Assembly: GCA_044450465.1 (NCBI GenBank)
Contig: JBIOJB010000011.1
Span: 1 to 40,547, forward strand
Length of the DNA stretch: 40,547 nucleotides
DNA from: JBIOJB01 sp044450465
Lineage (GTDB): Bacteria > Chloroflexota > Dormibacteria > Dormibacterales > Dormibacteraceae
Direction: 5' to 3'
How positions within the stretch are numbered: the first letter of the stretch is position 1; each line of letters opens with the position of its first letter. Below, piece after piece: positions 15,519 to 23,351 of the stretch. Position numbers and translations under genes: made by a program. The notes under the pieces are model-generated. The model worked only from the letters and a program-made list of their open reading frames with translations. It had not been told where the DNA came from and did not search any database.

Positions 15519-16483
15519 CTCGCGAGGTCGTGTGGGACCACGGCGTTTCGCTGCCGGGTCATCGAATCTGGCTCGACCCCCCGGTCGTCCGAAATTTCGC
15601 GTTCATCTCCCATGCCCACACCGACCACGCGCGGCGTCATCGCGAGGCGCTGCTGACACCGCAGACGCTCGCCCTGATCCCCGCTCACCGACGGCCTCGC
15701 GGCTGGCGAATGCTGGGCTACGGCGAACCGATGCGCAGAGGCCGGGCCTGCATCACCCTCTTCCCCGCCGGCCACATGCTCGGCTCGGCGCAGCTCCTCT
15801 TCGAAGACATGGGCGTCAAGCTGCTGTACACCGGTGACGTCAAGCTCCGCCAGCCCACCGGCGAGCCGGCTACGGCGGTGCCGGCCGCGGACGTGCTGAT
15901 CGTAGAGAGCACCTACGGCCGGCCGCACTTTCGCTTCGGCGACCCTGACTCGACGGTCGAGCAGATCGCGCGCTGGTGCCGCCTCGCGCTCGACAGCCGT
16001 GTGACGCCGGTGCTGCTCTGCCACGCGCTGGGCAAGACCGAGGAGGTGATGCTTGCGCTGGCGCGGTATGGCTTCACCTTCGCTCTCGAGAAGCGCTGCG
16101 TCCCGTGCGCGCGCGACTACGCGACGGCCGGCCGCTCGCTGCCCGACTGGGTCGAGCTCGACGGCGAAGCGCCTCGCGGACGTGTCGTGATCGCGCCGCC
16201 CTCAGGCAAGGACGAGGTCAGGCGGCTCGGCCGGTACCGCACGGGGCTTGTCTCGGGTTGGGCCAAGGATCCGGAGTTCGCTCGCCTTTTCGGAGCCGAC
16301 GCGGCCTTCGACCTGTCCGACCATTGCGATTTCGACGAGCTGATCGAAGTCGTGGAGCGTTCGGGCGCCGATCAGGTGTACACGGTTCACGGATTCACGG
16401 AGGACTTCGCCCGCTCGCTGCGCAAGCGGGGGATTCGCGCGTCGGCGCTCGAGGCCACGGAGCAGCTGGCCCTGGCCCTCTAG
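15515..16483 (+). CDS. MBL-fold nuclease of the DNA-ligase-associated exonuclease type
   Basis: This 322-residue metallo-beta-lactamase-fold protein is related to the CPSF/SNM1 nuclease group. Zinc ligands run H33-x-H35-x-D37-H38 (SHAHTDH), then GHMLGSAQ, YTGDVKLR, LSDHCDFDEL and YTVHGF. This motif series and length match the ligase-associated exonucleases that lie beside ATP-dependent DNA ligases. An ATP-dependent ligase gene lies 0.6 kb away, with two small genes on the other strand between. The expected job is trimming DNA ends before sealing; this is inference from family and neighbours. GTG 15515 overlaps the epimerase stop (GTGA), which suggests coupled translation. A long upstream extension in this frame is antisense-like noise. 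Confidence 0.85.
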   Translation: MTREVVWDHGVSLPGHRIWLDPPVVRNFAFISHAHTDHARRHREALLTPQTLALIPAHRRPRGWRMLGYGEPMRRGRACITLFPAGHMLGSAQLLFEDMGVKLLYTGDVKLRQPTGEPATAVPAADVLIVESTYGRPHFRFGDPDSTVEQIARWCRLALDSRVTPVLLCHALGKTEEVMLALARYGFTFALEKRCVPCARDYATAGRSLPDWVELDGEAPRGRVVIAPPSGKDEVRRLGRYRTGLVSGWAKDPEFARLFGADAAFDLSDHCDFDELIEVVERSGADQVYTVHGFTEDFARSLRKRGIRASALEATEQLALAL

Positions 16484-16495
16484 TCCGATCGAGGC

Positions 16496-16852
16496 TTAGC
16501 GGAGGGCCCAGCCTGACCGCAGCACCGCCCGCCTGAGGGCAGGGTCGGTGGCCGCCGCATCGCTCAGCTTGGTCAGCAGAAGGTCGACCCATGCCGTCAG
16601 GTGAACCGGCGGCGCGAGGTCCAGCACACCATCTTTCACCCGGGCGCGGAAGCTCCGGCCGCCAACCTCGAGCACCAGCTCCGTGATCGGCCCGCGATTC
16701 AGATGCCCGCGCTTGGCCTTGGCGATCGGGACGCGTTCCTCGAGGTAGTCGAGCAGCTCAGAGGTGTCCTCGGCCACGCTGATCGGCGAGTGGCAGAAGA
16801 CGCACGCCCCGTCGAGCGGCAGCGCCGGTGCCGCACAGACCTCGCAGTTCAA
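16496..16852 (-). CDS. Zinc-ribbon protein of unknown function
   Basis: This 118-residue protein begins MNCEVCAAPALPLDGACVFC, a CxxC-x10-CxxC zinc ribbon (C3, C6, C17, C20). The rest is an alpha/beta domain with ITELVLEVGGRSFRARVKDG and a helical end. I do not recognise the second part. The TTG start at 16852 overlaps the stop of the 72-residue gene as TTGA, so the pair should be translated together. Both face away from the ligase gene and converge on the nuclease gene with a 12-base gap, which suggests, but does not show, a link to nucleic acid processing. Confidence 0.65.
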   Translation of the reverse strand: MNCEVCAAPALPLDGACVFCHSPISVAEDTSELLDYLEERVPIAKAKRGHLNRGPITELVLEVGGRSFRARVKDGVLDLAPPVHLTAWVDLLLTKLSDAAATDPALRRAVLRSGWALR

Positions 16853-17067
16853 TCCGTGTAACGGGTGATGGTCTGATCCTCGCGCCGCTTCTCAGATTGA
16901 TAGAGGGAACAGTCCTCGTAGTTGCGCACGCAGATGGGAGGGCTGTCGCTCAGAGCGTATTTCCGCTTGGACCGCCGGTCGACGTGACAGTCGAACTTGT
17001 AGACCCGCAGCGCGGAGTGGCGTTCCTTCAGGTACTCCTCGAGATAAGGACAGCGCCGCACATCCAC
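16849..17067 (-). CDS. Small four-cysteine protein, unknown
   Basis: This 72-residue protein has cysteines at 6, 27, 46 and 53 in the arrangement CPYLEEY, FDCHVD, PPICVRN and YEDCSLYQ. The spacing resembles small uncharacterised bacterial and archaeal proteins that open with CPYL and end with a C-x-LY motif, and it looks suited to bind zinc or an Fe-S cluster. It is rich in charged residues and has no membrane segment. The start is GTG 17067 or 17061. It heads a two-gene unit with the zinc-ribbon gene (TTGA overlap), and only 34 bases separate it from the divergent DNA ligase start, so control regions must be shared. Confidence 0.6.
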   Translation of the reverse strand: MDVRRCPYLEEYLKERHSALRVYKFDCHVDRRSKRKYALSDSPPICVRNYEDCSLYQSEKRREDQTITRYTD

Positions 17068-17101
17068 TTACGATAGGCCACCGTGCACACAGGAGATCGG
17101 G

Positions 17102-18757
17102 GTGCTTGAGTTCGCACGGACCGGCGCCCGCATAGGGGCGACCTCCGCCACCCTGGAGAAGACGCGCCTGCTCGCGAGCTACCTGGTCGGGCTCGACGAC
17201 GACGATCTCCGGCGCGCCGCGCAGTTCATGTCCGGAAGGGCGTTTGGAGCGTCGCGGAGCGTGACGCTCGGCCTCGGCTGGGCGGCCCTCAGCAAGGTCA
17301 TCTCACAGCTCTCGGAGCGAGACGAGGAGGACCTGACCCGGCTCTACCGCAAGCACTCGGACCTCGGCGACTGGGCCGGCGAGGCGCTCGAGGGCAAGAC
17401 GACTCCGAACAAGGTCTCGCTGCGCGAGGTCGAGGAGGCACTCGAGGCGATCCGGGTGGCGCGCGGCGCCCGCAAGGCGGCTGTGCTCAAGGACATCGTG
17501 CGGCGACTTGACCCAGAGGCCGCCCGGTTCCTGGTCAAGATCATCGCCGGCGAGCTCAGGATCGGCCTGAGCGAAGGCCTGGTCGAGGCGGCGATCGCCG
17601 AGGCGTTCGGCGTGCCTATCGCCCAGGTGAAGCGGGTTCATCTGGTCACCGGCGACATCGGCGAGACGGCGGTGCGCTGCAAGCACCGCCGGCTCGACGC
17701 CACGGCCATCAGTCCGTTCCAGCCGGTTCGATTCATGCTGGCGAGCCCCGTCGAGACCGCGGCCGAGGCGTTCGATCGGATGGGCGCGGGCACGGTGTGG
17801 ACGGAGGAGAAGTACGACGGCGTTCGCTGCCAGCTCCACCGCGCCGGCGACCGCGTGCAGCTCTACTCGCGCGACCTCAAGGGAACGACCGAGGCTTTCC
17901 CGGAGCTGGTCGAGAGCGCGCATCAGATCGGGCATGACGTGCTCTTCGACGGCGAGGTGCTGGCCCATCGCGACGGGCGGGTCTTGCGCTTTTTCGCGCT
18001 GCAGCGAAGGCTGGGTCGCAAGGAGGTGAATGACGACCTTCGCCGCGAGATCCCGGTGACCCTCGTCATATTCGACCTGCTCTGGCTCGATGGGGCGACC
18101 CTTCTGGACGAGCCCCTGGAAAAGAGGCGTCGGCGGCTCGACGACTTGAAGCTCAAGGCTCCTTTTCTGCTGGCACGGGTCGAAGAGGCGAGAAGCCCCG
18201 CTGACCTGGAGCGGCTCTTCGCGGAAGCCAGGGCGCGGGGCAACGAGGGTTTGATGTTGAAGGACCCGGCCAGCTCGTATACGCCCGGTCGCAGGGGCCT
18301 CGCATGGTTGAAGTTGAAGCAGCCACTCGCGACGCTCGACGTGGTGGTGACCGCCGTCGAATGGGGCCACGGCAAGCGAAAGGGCGTGCTTTCCGACTAC
18401 ACCTTTGCGGTCAAGGACTCGGGTGCCGGCAAGCTGGTGAACATCGGCAAGGCTTACACCGGACTCACCGACGCCGAGATCGCCACCATGACGAAGCGCT
18501 TTCTCGACCTGACGATCAAGGATCTGGGACATGCGAGGCTCGTGCGGCCCAACATCGTCCTGGAGGTGGCCTTTGACTCCATCCAGCGGTCGGACCGGCA
18601 CCTGAGCGGCTACGCCCTGCGCTTTCCCCGTATCGTGCGGATCCGCGACGACAAACCGGTCGACGAGATTGACACGCTCGACCGGGTGGCTGAGCTGTTC
18701 GACCGCTATTTCGGAGAGAACTCGCAGGTCATGCTGAGCCAGTTGGCAGAAAGTTGA
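17102..18757 (+). CDS. ATP-dependent DNA ligase (archaeal/eukaryal LigI-like)
   Basis: This 551-residue ligase has three parts in order. The N-terminal DNA-binding domain (about 1-200) contains KIIAGELRIGLSEGLVEAAI. The adenylation domain has catalytic K237 in the motif KYDGVR, followed by DGEVLAH (motif III), ALQRRLGRK, EGLMLKDP (motif IV) and WLKLK (motif V). The OB-fold domain ends with VLEVAFDSIQRSDRHLSGYALRFPR. Everything needed is intact. It seals nicks using ATP. Bacteria replicate with NAD-dependent LigA, so this is most likely a repair enzyme. GTG 17102 has AGGAG seven bases upstream. The next gene starts inside its stop codon (TTGA). Confidence 0.95.
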   Translation: MLEFARTGARIGATSATLEKTRLLASYLVGLDDDDLRRAAQFMSGRAFGASRSVTLGLGWAALSKVISQLSERDEEDLTRLYRKHSDLGDWAGEALEGKTTPNKVSLREVEEALEAIRVARGARKAAVLKDIVRRLDPEAARFLVKIIAGELRIGLSEGLVEAAIAEAFGVPIAQVKRVHLVTGDIGETAVRCKHRRLDATAISPFQPVRFMLASPVETAAEAFDRMGAGTVWTEEKYDGVRCQLHRAGDRVQLYSRDLKGTTEAFPELVESAHQIGHDVLFDGEVLAHRDGRVLRFFALQRRLGRKEVNDDLRREIPVTLVIFDLLWLDGATLLDEPLEKRRRRLDDLKLKAPFLLARVEEARSPADLERLFAEARARGNEGLMLKDPASSYTPGRRGLAWLKLKQPLATLDVVVTAVEWGHGKRKGVLSDYTFAVKDSGAGKLVNIGKAYTGLTDAEIATMTKRFLDLTIKDLGHARLVRPNIVLEVAFDSIQRSDRHLSGYALRFPRIVRIRDDKPVDEIDTLDRVAELFDRYFGENSQVMLSQLAES

Positions 18758-19491
18758 AGCTCACTTTCATGGGCACGGCCGGCGCGAGGTTCATGGTCGC
18801 CAAGCAGCTCGCGGCGTCTGGCGGCCTCTACCTCGAAGATGGCACCACCAGGATCAGCCTTGACCCCGGACCCGGAGCTGTCGTCCAGTACGCGAAGCGC
18901 AAGGTGGATCTGACCCGGCTCGACGCGGTCGTGCTGAGTCACCGCCACCTGGACCACAGCGGCGACGTGAACGTGATGATCGAGGCCATGACGGAGGGCG
19001 GCTTTCAGAAACGCGGACGGCTCTTCTGCCCCTCAGACGCGCTCGATGACGACCCGGTCGTTCTGAACTACCTGCGCCGCTTCCCAGAGGAGATCATCCG
19101 GCTGCAGCCGCAGACCGCGTACTCGGTCGGAACCATCTCGTTCACCACCAGTCCGCGCCACATCCATCAGTGCGAGACCTACGGCTTTCGCTTTGGCGAC
19201 CGGCTGGGCTGGCTGACCGACTCGGGCTACTACGACGGAATCGCGGAACAGCACAAGGCGGACGTCATGGTCATCCATCTCGTGCTGATGCAGTGCAGGC
19301 CGGAGCTCCCACACCTGTGCCTGGCCGACGCCGAAAGGATCATCCGCGAGGCCCGACCGAGGCTCGCTGTGATATCCCACTTCGGCATGACGGTGTGGCG
19401 CGCGCATCCCTGGGAGCTGGCGGAGGACCTTTCGCAGCGAATTGGGACCGAGGTCAAGGCGGCGCGCGACGGCATGACGCTGGAGCTGTGA
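18754..19491 (+). CDS. MBL-fold metallohydrolase (RNase Z/PhnP-like)
   Basis: This 245-residue protein starts MKLTFMGTAGARF, a typical RNase Z/PhnP-like N-terminus. It has the zinc motif H63-R-H65-L-D67-H68, a PRHIHQCETYGFRFG loop, the Asp of LTDSGYY and the late His of ISHFGMTVW. It lacks the long exosite of tRNase Z. The family cleaves phosphodiester bonds, often cyclic or RNA substrates; the real substrate is unknown. Its TTG start overlaps the ligase stop (TTGA), so the two are made together. That makes a role in processing DNA or RNA ends beside the ligase a fair inference. Confidence 0.82.
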   Translation: MKLTFMGTAGARFMVAKQLAASGGLYLEDGTTRISLDPGPGAVVQYAKRKVDLTRLDAVVLSHRHLDHSGDVNVMIEAMTEGGFQKRGRLFCPSDALDDDPVVLNYLRRFPEEIIRLQPQTAYSVGTISFTTSPRHIHQCETYGFRFGDRLGWLTDSGYYDGIAEQHKADVMVIHLVLMQCRPELPHLCLADAERIIREARPRLAVISHFGMTVWRAHPWELAEDLSQRIGTEVKAARDGMTLEL

Positions 19492-20621
19492 GCGCCGCGC
19501 GCTGGCGCTGGCGCGGGTCCGTGGCGCTGCTCGCCGTGGCGGTCGCGTTCGTCGTGTATCCGCTGACCGAGAAAGGCGACGACGTCATCAACTCCGACTG
19601 GCCGGCCTTCGCGACCGGGGCGCGACTGATCGTCAGCGACCCAGGCCATCTCTACAAGACCGAGGTCCAGCGTCGCGTGGAGCTGGATGTCACTGGGGGA
19701 CGAACCCTCGTGACCCTGGGGATCAACGGAATACTTCCGTTCGTCGCACCCGCCTGGGTCGCGCTCCCCGCGGTGCCGTTCGAGCTCCTCGGCACCGAGC
19801 TCGGCGGGCGGCTGTGGATCCTGTTCGGGCTCGCCTGCCTGCTGGTCGGGCTGCTCCTTGCCGTGAGGCCGCGCCCGCCCTCCGCCGTGCTGCCTGCTTT
19901 TGCCTCGGTCCCAACGGCGCTGCTGCTTCTCAACGCCCAGCTCGACGGCCTCGTCGCCCTCGGCGTGGGAGCCGCGATGGCGCTGTGGTCAAGGCCGTAC
20001 CTGGCGGGGATTGCACTTGGCCTCACCTTGATGAAGCCGCAGCTCGCGCTACCGCTCGGCGCCGCTCTGATCGCCACCCGCCACTGGAAGGTGCTCGCAG
20101 GATGGGCTGCCGCCGGCGCCCTGCTGTGGGCGGTCCCGGCGCTGCTCGATCCGCGCTGGGTGTTCGAGTGGCTCCCTGCGCTTGGCGGCCCTGTGCAGCC
20201 AGGGAGCCGCGAGATCGATCTGGCCCACTTCGCCACAGCTTTGCCCGAGGCGTCCTGGCGAGGCCTTGGCGTCGCCGCTCTGACGGCCGCCGGCATCGGC
20301 GGCGTGCTGGCCCTGGCCTACCGAGTGGGGTCGGAATTGCGACCGGCTGCGGCCGTGCTGGTCGCTGGAGGGGTGCTTGTGGCCCCCCATGCGCTGCCCA
20401 CCGACCTGGTGATGATCGCCGTCGCGCTCGCGATCTGGGAAAAGGCGCGCTGGCACGACTGGCTCCTGCTCTCGGTGGGTGCGGCCTTCTGCGCTGTGAC
20501 GCCGGCGCCGATCCCTGCCGTCGGTGGCGTGCTGCTGGTGGGCTGGCTCTGCCTGAGGATGGCCGGAGCGGGGTGGCCTAGCCGGCGGCCGCGGCTGGAA
20601 AGAGGTGCGTCTTCTCGATGA
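19488..20621 (+). CDS. DUF2029/GT87-like integral membrane glycosyltransferase
   Basis: This 377-residue protein has about nine hydrophobic helices. It begins with GSVALLAVAVAFVVYP, a helix followed by an extracytoplasmic loop NSDWPAFATGARLIVSDPGHLY. The DWPAF block with an Asp early in loop 1 and LYKTEVQ resembles polyprenyl-phosphate-mannose dependent GT87 mannosyltransferases. Later, YLAGIALGLTLMKPQLALPL matches the helix motif typical of this family. Acceptor is unknown. The GTG start is fused to the previous stop (GTGA). The 3' end runs 44 bases into the convergent clpP, and a second family member lies at 28883-30127. Confidence 0.72.
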   Translation: MSAARWRWRGSVALLAVAVAFVVYPLTEKGDDVINSDWPAFATGARLIVSDPGHLYKTEVQRRVELDVTGGRTLVTLGINGILPFVAPAWVALPAVPFELLGTELGGRLWILFGLACLLVGLLLAVRPRPPSAVLPAFASVPTALLLLNAQLDGLVALGVGAAMALWSRPYLAGIALGLTLMKPQLALPLGAALIATRHWKVLAGWAAAGALLWAVPALLDPRWVFEWLPALGGPVQPGSREIDLAHFATALPEASWRGLGVAALTAAGIGGVLALAYRVGSELRPAAAVLVAGGVLVAPHALPTDLVMIAVALAIWEKARWHDWLLLSVGAAFCAVTPAPIPAVGGVLLVGWLCLRMAGAGWPSRRPRLERGASSR

Positions 20622-21198
20622 TCCCGTCGATGAGGCCGTAGTCCACCGCCTCCTGCGCCGTGAGGAAGAAGTCTCGGTCCGTGTCGCGCTCGACACGCTC
20701 CAGCGACTGACCGGTGTGTTTGGCGATGAGCTCGTTGAGCACGCCCCTGATGCGGACGATCTCGCGCGCGTGGATGTCCAGGTCGGAAGCCTGGCCCTGC
20801 AGGCCCTGACCTCCGATCAGCGGCTGGTGCATGTGAATGGTCGAGCTCGGCAGCGAGAAACGCCTGCCCTTCGCGCCGGCCATGAGGACCACGGTGCCGA
20901 AGCTCGCGGCTCGGCCGATGCACACGGTGCTGACCGGCGGCGAGACGTACTGCATGGTGTCGTAGATCGCGAAACCTGCGGTCACGGCGCCTCCCGGAGA
21001 GTTGACGTAGATCTGGATCTCCTTTTCAGGATCGTCCGCCGCCAGGTACATCAGCTGGGCGACGACAAGGTTCGAGACCACATCGTCGATGGGTCTTCCA
21101 ATCAGGATGATTCGATCCTTCAGCAACCTCGAGTAGATGTCGAACGTTCGCTCGCGGTTGCCACCTTCGTTCTCGACCACGGTCGGCACGTAGCTCAT
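20578..21198 (-). CDS. clpP: ATP-dependent Clp protease proteolytic subunit
   Basis: This 206-residue serine protease forms the barrel that degrades proteins fed by ClpX or ClpC. The catalytic triad is intact: S99 in GRAASFG, H124 in HMHQPLIGG, and Asp near 172 in ERDTDRDFF. The N-terminal RTFDIYSRLLKDRIILIG block is canonical. The length fits an active form after short propeptide processing. The start ATG 21198 is preceded by AGGAC. No clpX, clpC or second clpP lies next to it in this window, unlike many genomes where clpP and clpX adjoin. Confidence 0.96.
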   Translation of the reverse strand: MSYVPTVVENEGGNRERTFDIYSRLLKDRIILIGRPIDDVVSNLVVAQLMYLAADDPEKEIQIYVNSPGGAVTAGFAIYDTMQYVSPPVSTVCIGRAASFGTVVLMAGAKGRRFSLPSSTIHMHQPLIGGQGLQGQASDLDIHAREIVRIRGVLNELIAKHTGQSLERVERDTDRDFFLTAQEAVDYGLIDGIIEKTHLFPAAAAG

Positions 21199-21218
21199 GT
21201 CCTGTCGAGCTTACGAGA

Positions 21219-21224
21219 TATATT
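21219..21224 (+). promoter_or_regulatory. -10 box TATATT, leaderless start of the 150-residue gene
   Basis: TATATT is followed by seven bases and TTG 21232. It lies in the 33-base space shared with the divergent clpP. Confidence 0.45.
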
Positions 21225-21231
21225 CGATCCG

Positions 21232-21684
21232 TTGGCAACTGGCGCTGTGGTCCTGAGCCCGGGCGACTTCTTCGCCGGGCTGAGAACCAGGCTGCGGGCG
21301 GCGCTTCCTCCCAACCTGCGCAAGTTCAACAGCACCCGAGGAAGGGGCCGGCTGGTCAAGATTCACTACGGCAACCCGGATTTTCACTACGAGGCCTGGC
21401 ATCACACCGGGGCCGGGCGTCTGGAGATCGGCCTCCACTTCGAGGGTTTGCCAGAGCACAACGCCCAGGCGTTCGACCACTTTCGGATGCGCATGATCGA
21501 GATCAAGGCGAGCCTCCCACGAGCTGAGCTCGAGCCATGGGACAGAGGCTGGTCGCGGTTGTACGAAACCATCTCTGCCGCGCAGCTGGACGAAGCTGCG
21601 CTGGAGCGGTGCTCGGAGCTCGTGGCGGCTTACATCACGGCGCTTCAGCCGCTGCTGGACAATTTCCTGACGGATGAGACCTGA
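21232..21684 (+). CDS. Hypothetical protein, 150 residues
   Basis: No confident family. Basic N-terminal region (RTRLRAALPPNLRKFNSTRGRGRLVKIHY), then a beta-rich middle (FHYEAWHHTGAGRLEIGLHFEG) and a helical C-terminus (DEAALERCSELVAAYITALQPLLDNF). The middle-to-end pattern recalls the C-terminal accessory domains of some nucleases, but this is weak. Start is TTG 21232, directly behind a -10 box, or GTG 21247, giving 145 residues. An open frame reaching left to 20605 lies antisense to clpP and is rejected. The methyltransferase gene follows after 33 bases, so they may be one unit. Confidence 0.6.
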   Translation: MATGAVVLSPGDFFAGLRTRLRAALPPNLRKFNSTRGRGRLVKIHYGNPDFHYEAWHHTGAGRLEIGLHFEGLPEHNAQAFDHFRMRMIEIKASLPRAELEPWDRGWSRLYETISAAQLDEAALERCSELVAAYITALQPLLDNFLTDET

Positions 21685-21717
21685 TCTCAATTTGCCGGCC
21701 GAAGGGGTGAGCGAGCA

Positions 21718-22361
21718 ATGAAGACAGTCGAGGTGACAGACGAGCTTCAGGCCTACATGGATGGACTCGTGGCCAAGCGCGACGCGGTGCTGGCGCGGAT
21801 GGAGGAAGAGGCGGAGAAGGAAAGCATCCCGATCGTCGGTCCGCACGAGGGTGCGCTGTTGAGCCTGCTGGTGAAGACCGTCGCAGGCAAGCGTCTGCTC
21901 GAGCTCGGCACGGCCACCGGTTACAGCGGGTTGTGCCTCCTGCGCGGCACCTCCGGCGGGGCCCTGACCACTTACGAGGTCGACCACAAGCGCGCCGTGC
22001 GCGCTCGCGCCAACTTTTCCGAGGCGGGTTTTGGAGAGCGCGCGCTCGTGCTGGAGCAGGATGCCGTGACGGGCCTCCAGAAGCTCGATGAGCGTTTCGA
22101 CGTCTGCTTCATCGACCTGCTCAACTCGTTCCCATCCGAGGAGGTCACCCACCAGGTTTTCGACCTCTGCATGGAGCGTCTGGACGGTGGGCGCTGCTGA
22201 TGGCGGACAACGCTCTCTGCCAGGGGGACGTGGTCAATCCGAAGAATCAGCAAACGCGAAACGTCGTCACCTACAACAGGCTGGTGGCTGCGCACCCACA
22301 GCTCGAGAGCGTGGTGATCCCGATTCGAGACGGCCTGTCGGTGGCGAGGGTTCGCGACTAG
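21718..22361 (+). pseudogene. Class I SAM O-methyltransferase (COMT family) split by a one-base frameshift
   Basis: Frame 1 (21718-22200, 160 residues) carries the SAM motif LLELGTATGYSGL, an acidic end of strand 2 (YEVDHKRA) and FDVCFIDLLNSF. It then stops at DGGRC. Frame 2 goes on from ATG 22200 to 22361 as MADNALCQGDVVNPKNQQ and ends VIPIRDGLSVARVRD, the exact continuation expected for this family. One extra G in the ggtggg run near 22190 would join them as DGGALLMADN. The metal-binding Asp-Asn pair lies in the second piece, so piece one alone cannot be the normal enzyme. A sequencing error, real decay, or coupled translation at the TGATG overlap are all possible. Confidence 0.8.
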
Positions 22362-22383
22362 CCGAACCGCGCCGGTCTTGCCC

Positions 22384-22409
22384 ACTTGTATCAACTGCTT
22401 GACACAAGT
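22384..22409. promoter_or_regulatory. Inverted repeat, possible GntR operator over the -35 box
   Basis: ACTTGT and ACAAGT arms are separated by 14 bases and cover TTGACA (22399-22404). A weak -10 (TCTGAT, 22422-22427) follows at 17 bases. Likely target of the GntR protein encoded at 23348. Confidence 0.45.
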
Positions 22410-22426
22410 CACTCAAGCTGATCTGA

Positions 22427-22448
22427 TTGTACTGCCGCCATGGTACAA
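22427..22448. promoter_or_regulatory. Inverted repeat TTGTAC-N10-GTACAA over the start codon
   Basis: The arms are perfect and the ATG at 22440 lies in the spacer. A repressor bound here would sit over the transcription start and the start codon. The half-sites share TTGT/ACAA with the repeat at 22384. Confidence 0.5.
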
Positions 22449-23351
22449 GTCTTTCCTGCCCTCATCGCTTTGGCCGGCGTGGCCGGCACACTCGTAGTTC
22501 TGTCCGGCAGCGCGGTTTATGCGCGCCGCTGGTTCGGGCTTCGGCCGGCAGACCCCACGTTCCCGATCGCGCCCGTTCCACATCGGGTCCAGGTGTGGCG
22601 CGCGGCGGGTGTCGCAGCAGGGTTGGCGGCAGCCTACCTCGCCACGAGCGTCAACATCGGCTTCGGGATCGGCCCACTCATGTCGATGCCGGCCTTCGGC
22701 GCATGCGTGCTGCTGGGAGTGCTCGGGGGCGAATTGACTGCTCCCGGTCCAGGGCGCACTCCAGTTCGCACCGCCCCGCTCGAAAACCGGAGTCTGACCA
22801 GATACCTACCTCGCCGGATGGTGCTCCTTCTTGCCTCACTGACCGGATTGCTGGCGACAGTGCTGCTGATCACGAGTCTTGCTGGCGCGCCCGACGACCA
22901 GGGTCGGGCAGGCCGCTGGATCAGTGTCACGTGTCTGGATGGAACGACGTCCATGCTCGGCCCATGGCCCGGCCTCTATTACTCCTTCCCGACGGCGCTC
23001 GTCGTTCTGACGGGAGGCTTCATCGCGTGGCTGACGGTCCATCGGGTCGCTCGCCGCCCCAGGGCAAGCTTGGATGCCGACGTGCGGGCAAAGGACGAAG
23101 CCATCCGGCAAAGAACCGGTTTCGCCGTGACGGCGGCGGCCGGGATCCTGGTGGCCGGTCCTCTGACCGGGATCGGATTGATATCCGGGCTGGATCTCCT
23201 GGGCAGCTGCGGTTCGGTAACGGTGCAGGTGGCGGGTTTGAGCCTGGTCGCCGTCGGCTTCGAAGCGCTCATCGCGCTTGGCTTCTTCATGCTCGTCGTG
23301 CTGTTCCCTCGACTAAGCGAGGCTCCGCCTGGAGGCCACGAACAAGGGTGA
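22440..23351 (+). CDS. Integral membrane protein, unknown, paired with a GntR regulator
   Basis: This 303-residue protein has about seven hydrophobic helices: near 4-24, 54-70, 77-96, 125-146, 178-200, 226-246 and 262-290. Loops are basic on one side (RRPRASLDADVRAKDEAIRQRTGF), which orients that loop to the cytoplasm. I recognise no catalytic motif. Two cysteine-containing outer loops (VTCLDGTTS and LGSCGS) could pair. It overlaps the GntR gene by four bases (GTGA), and two palindromes cover its promoter and start. YtrA-type GntR regulators commonly control membrane proteins or ABC transporters for antibiotics, so a cell-envelope stress role is a guess. Confidence 0.65.
   Translation: MVQVFPALIALAGVAGTLVVLSGSAVYARRWFGLRPADPTFPIAPVPHRVQVWRAAGVAAGLAAAYLATSVNIGFGIGPLMSMPAFGACVLLGVLGGELTAPGPGRTPVRTAPLENRSLTRYLPRRMVLLLASLTGLLATVLLITSLAGAPDDQGRAGRWISVTCLDGTTSMLGPWPGLYYSFPTALVVLTGGFIAWLTVHRVARRPRASLDADVRAKDEAIRQRTGFAVTAAAGILVAGPLTGIGLISGLDLLGSCGSVTVQVAGLSLVAVGFEALIALGFFMLVVLFPRLSEAPPGGHEQG

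Noticed and set aside
17303..18601. 432-residue open frame on the minus strand inside the DNA ligase gene
   Set aside because: Antisense shadow of a GC-rich gene. Composition is His/Arg/Gln-rich without domains, while the plus strand carries all ligase motifs.
20605..21231. Extension of the 150-residue protein leftward across clpP
   Set aside because: It is antisense to clpP and unlike a folded protein. The -10 box next to TTG 21232 marks the start.
22427..23347. Long in-frame extension upstream of the GntR regulator
   Set aside because: Runs through the membrane protein gene in another frame with Arg/Ser-rich nonsense. The GTGA overlap gives the natural start at 23348.
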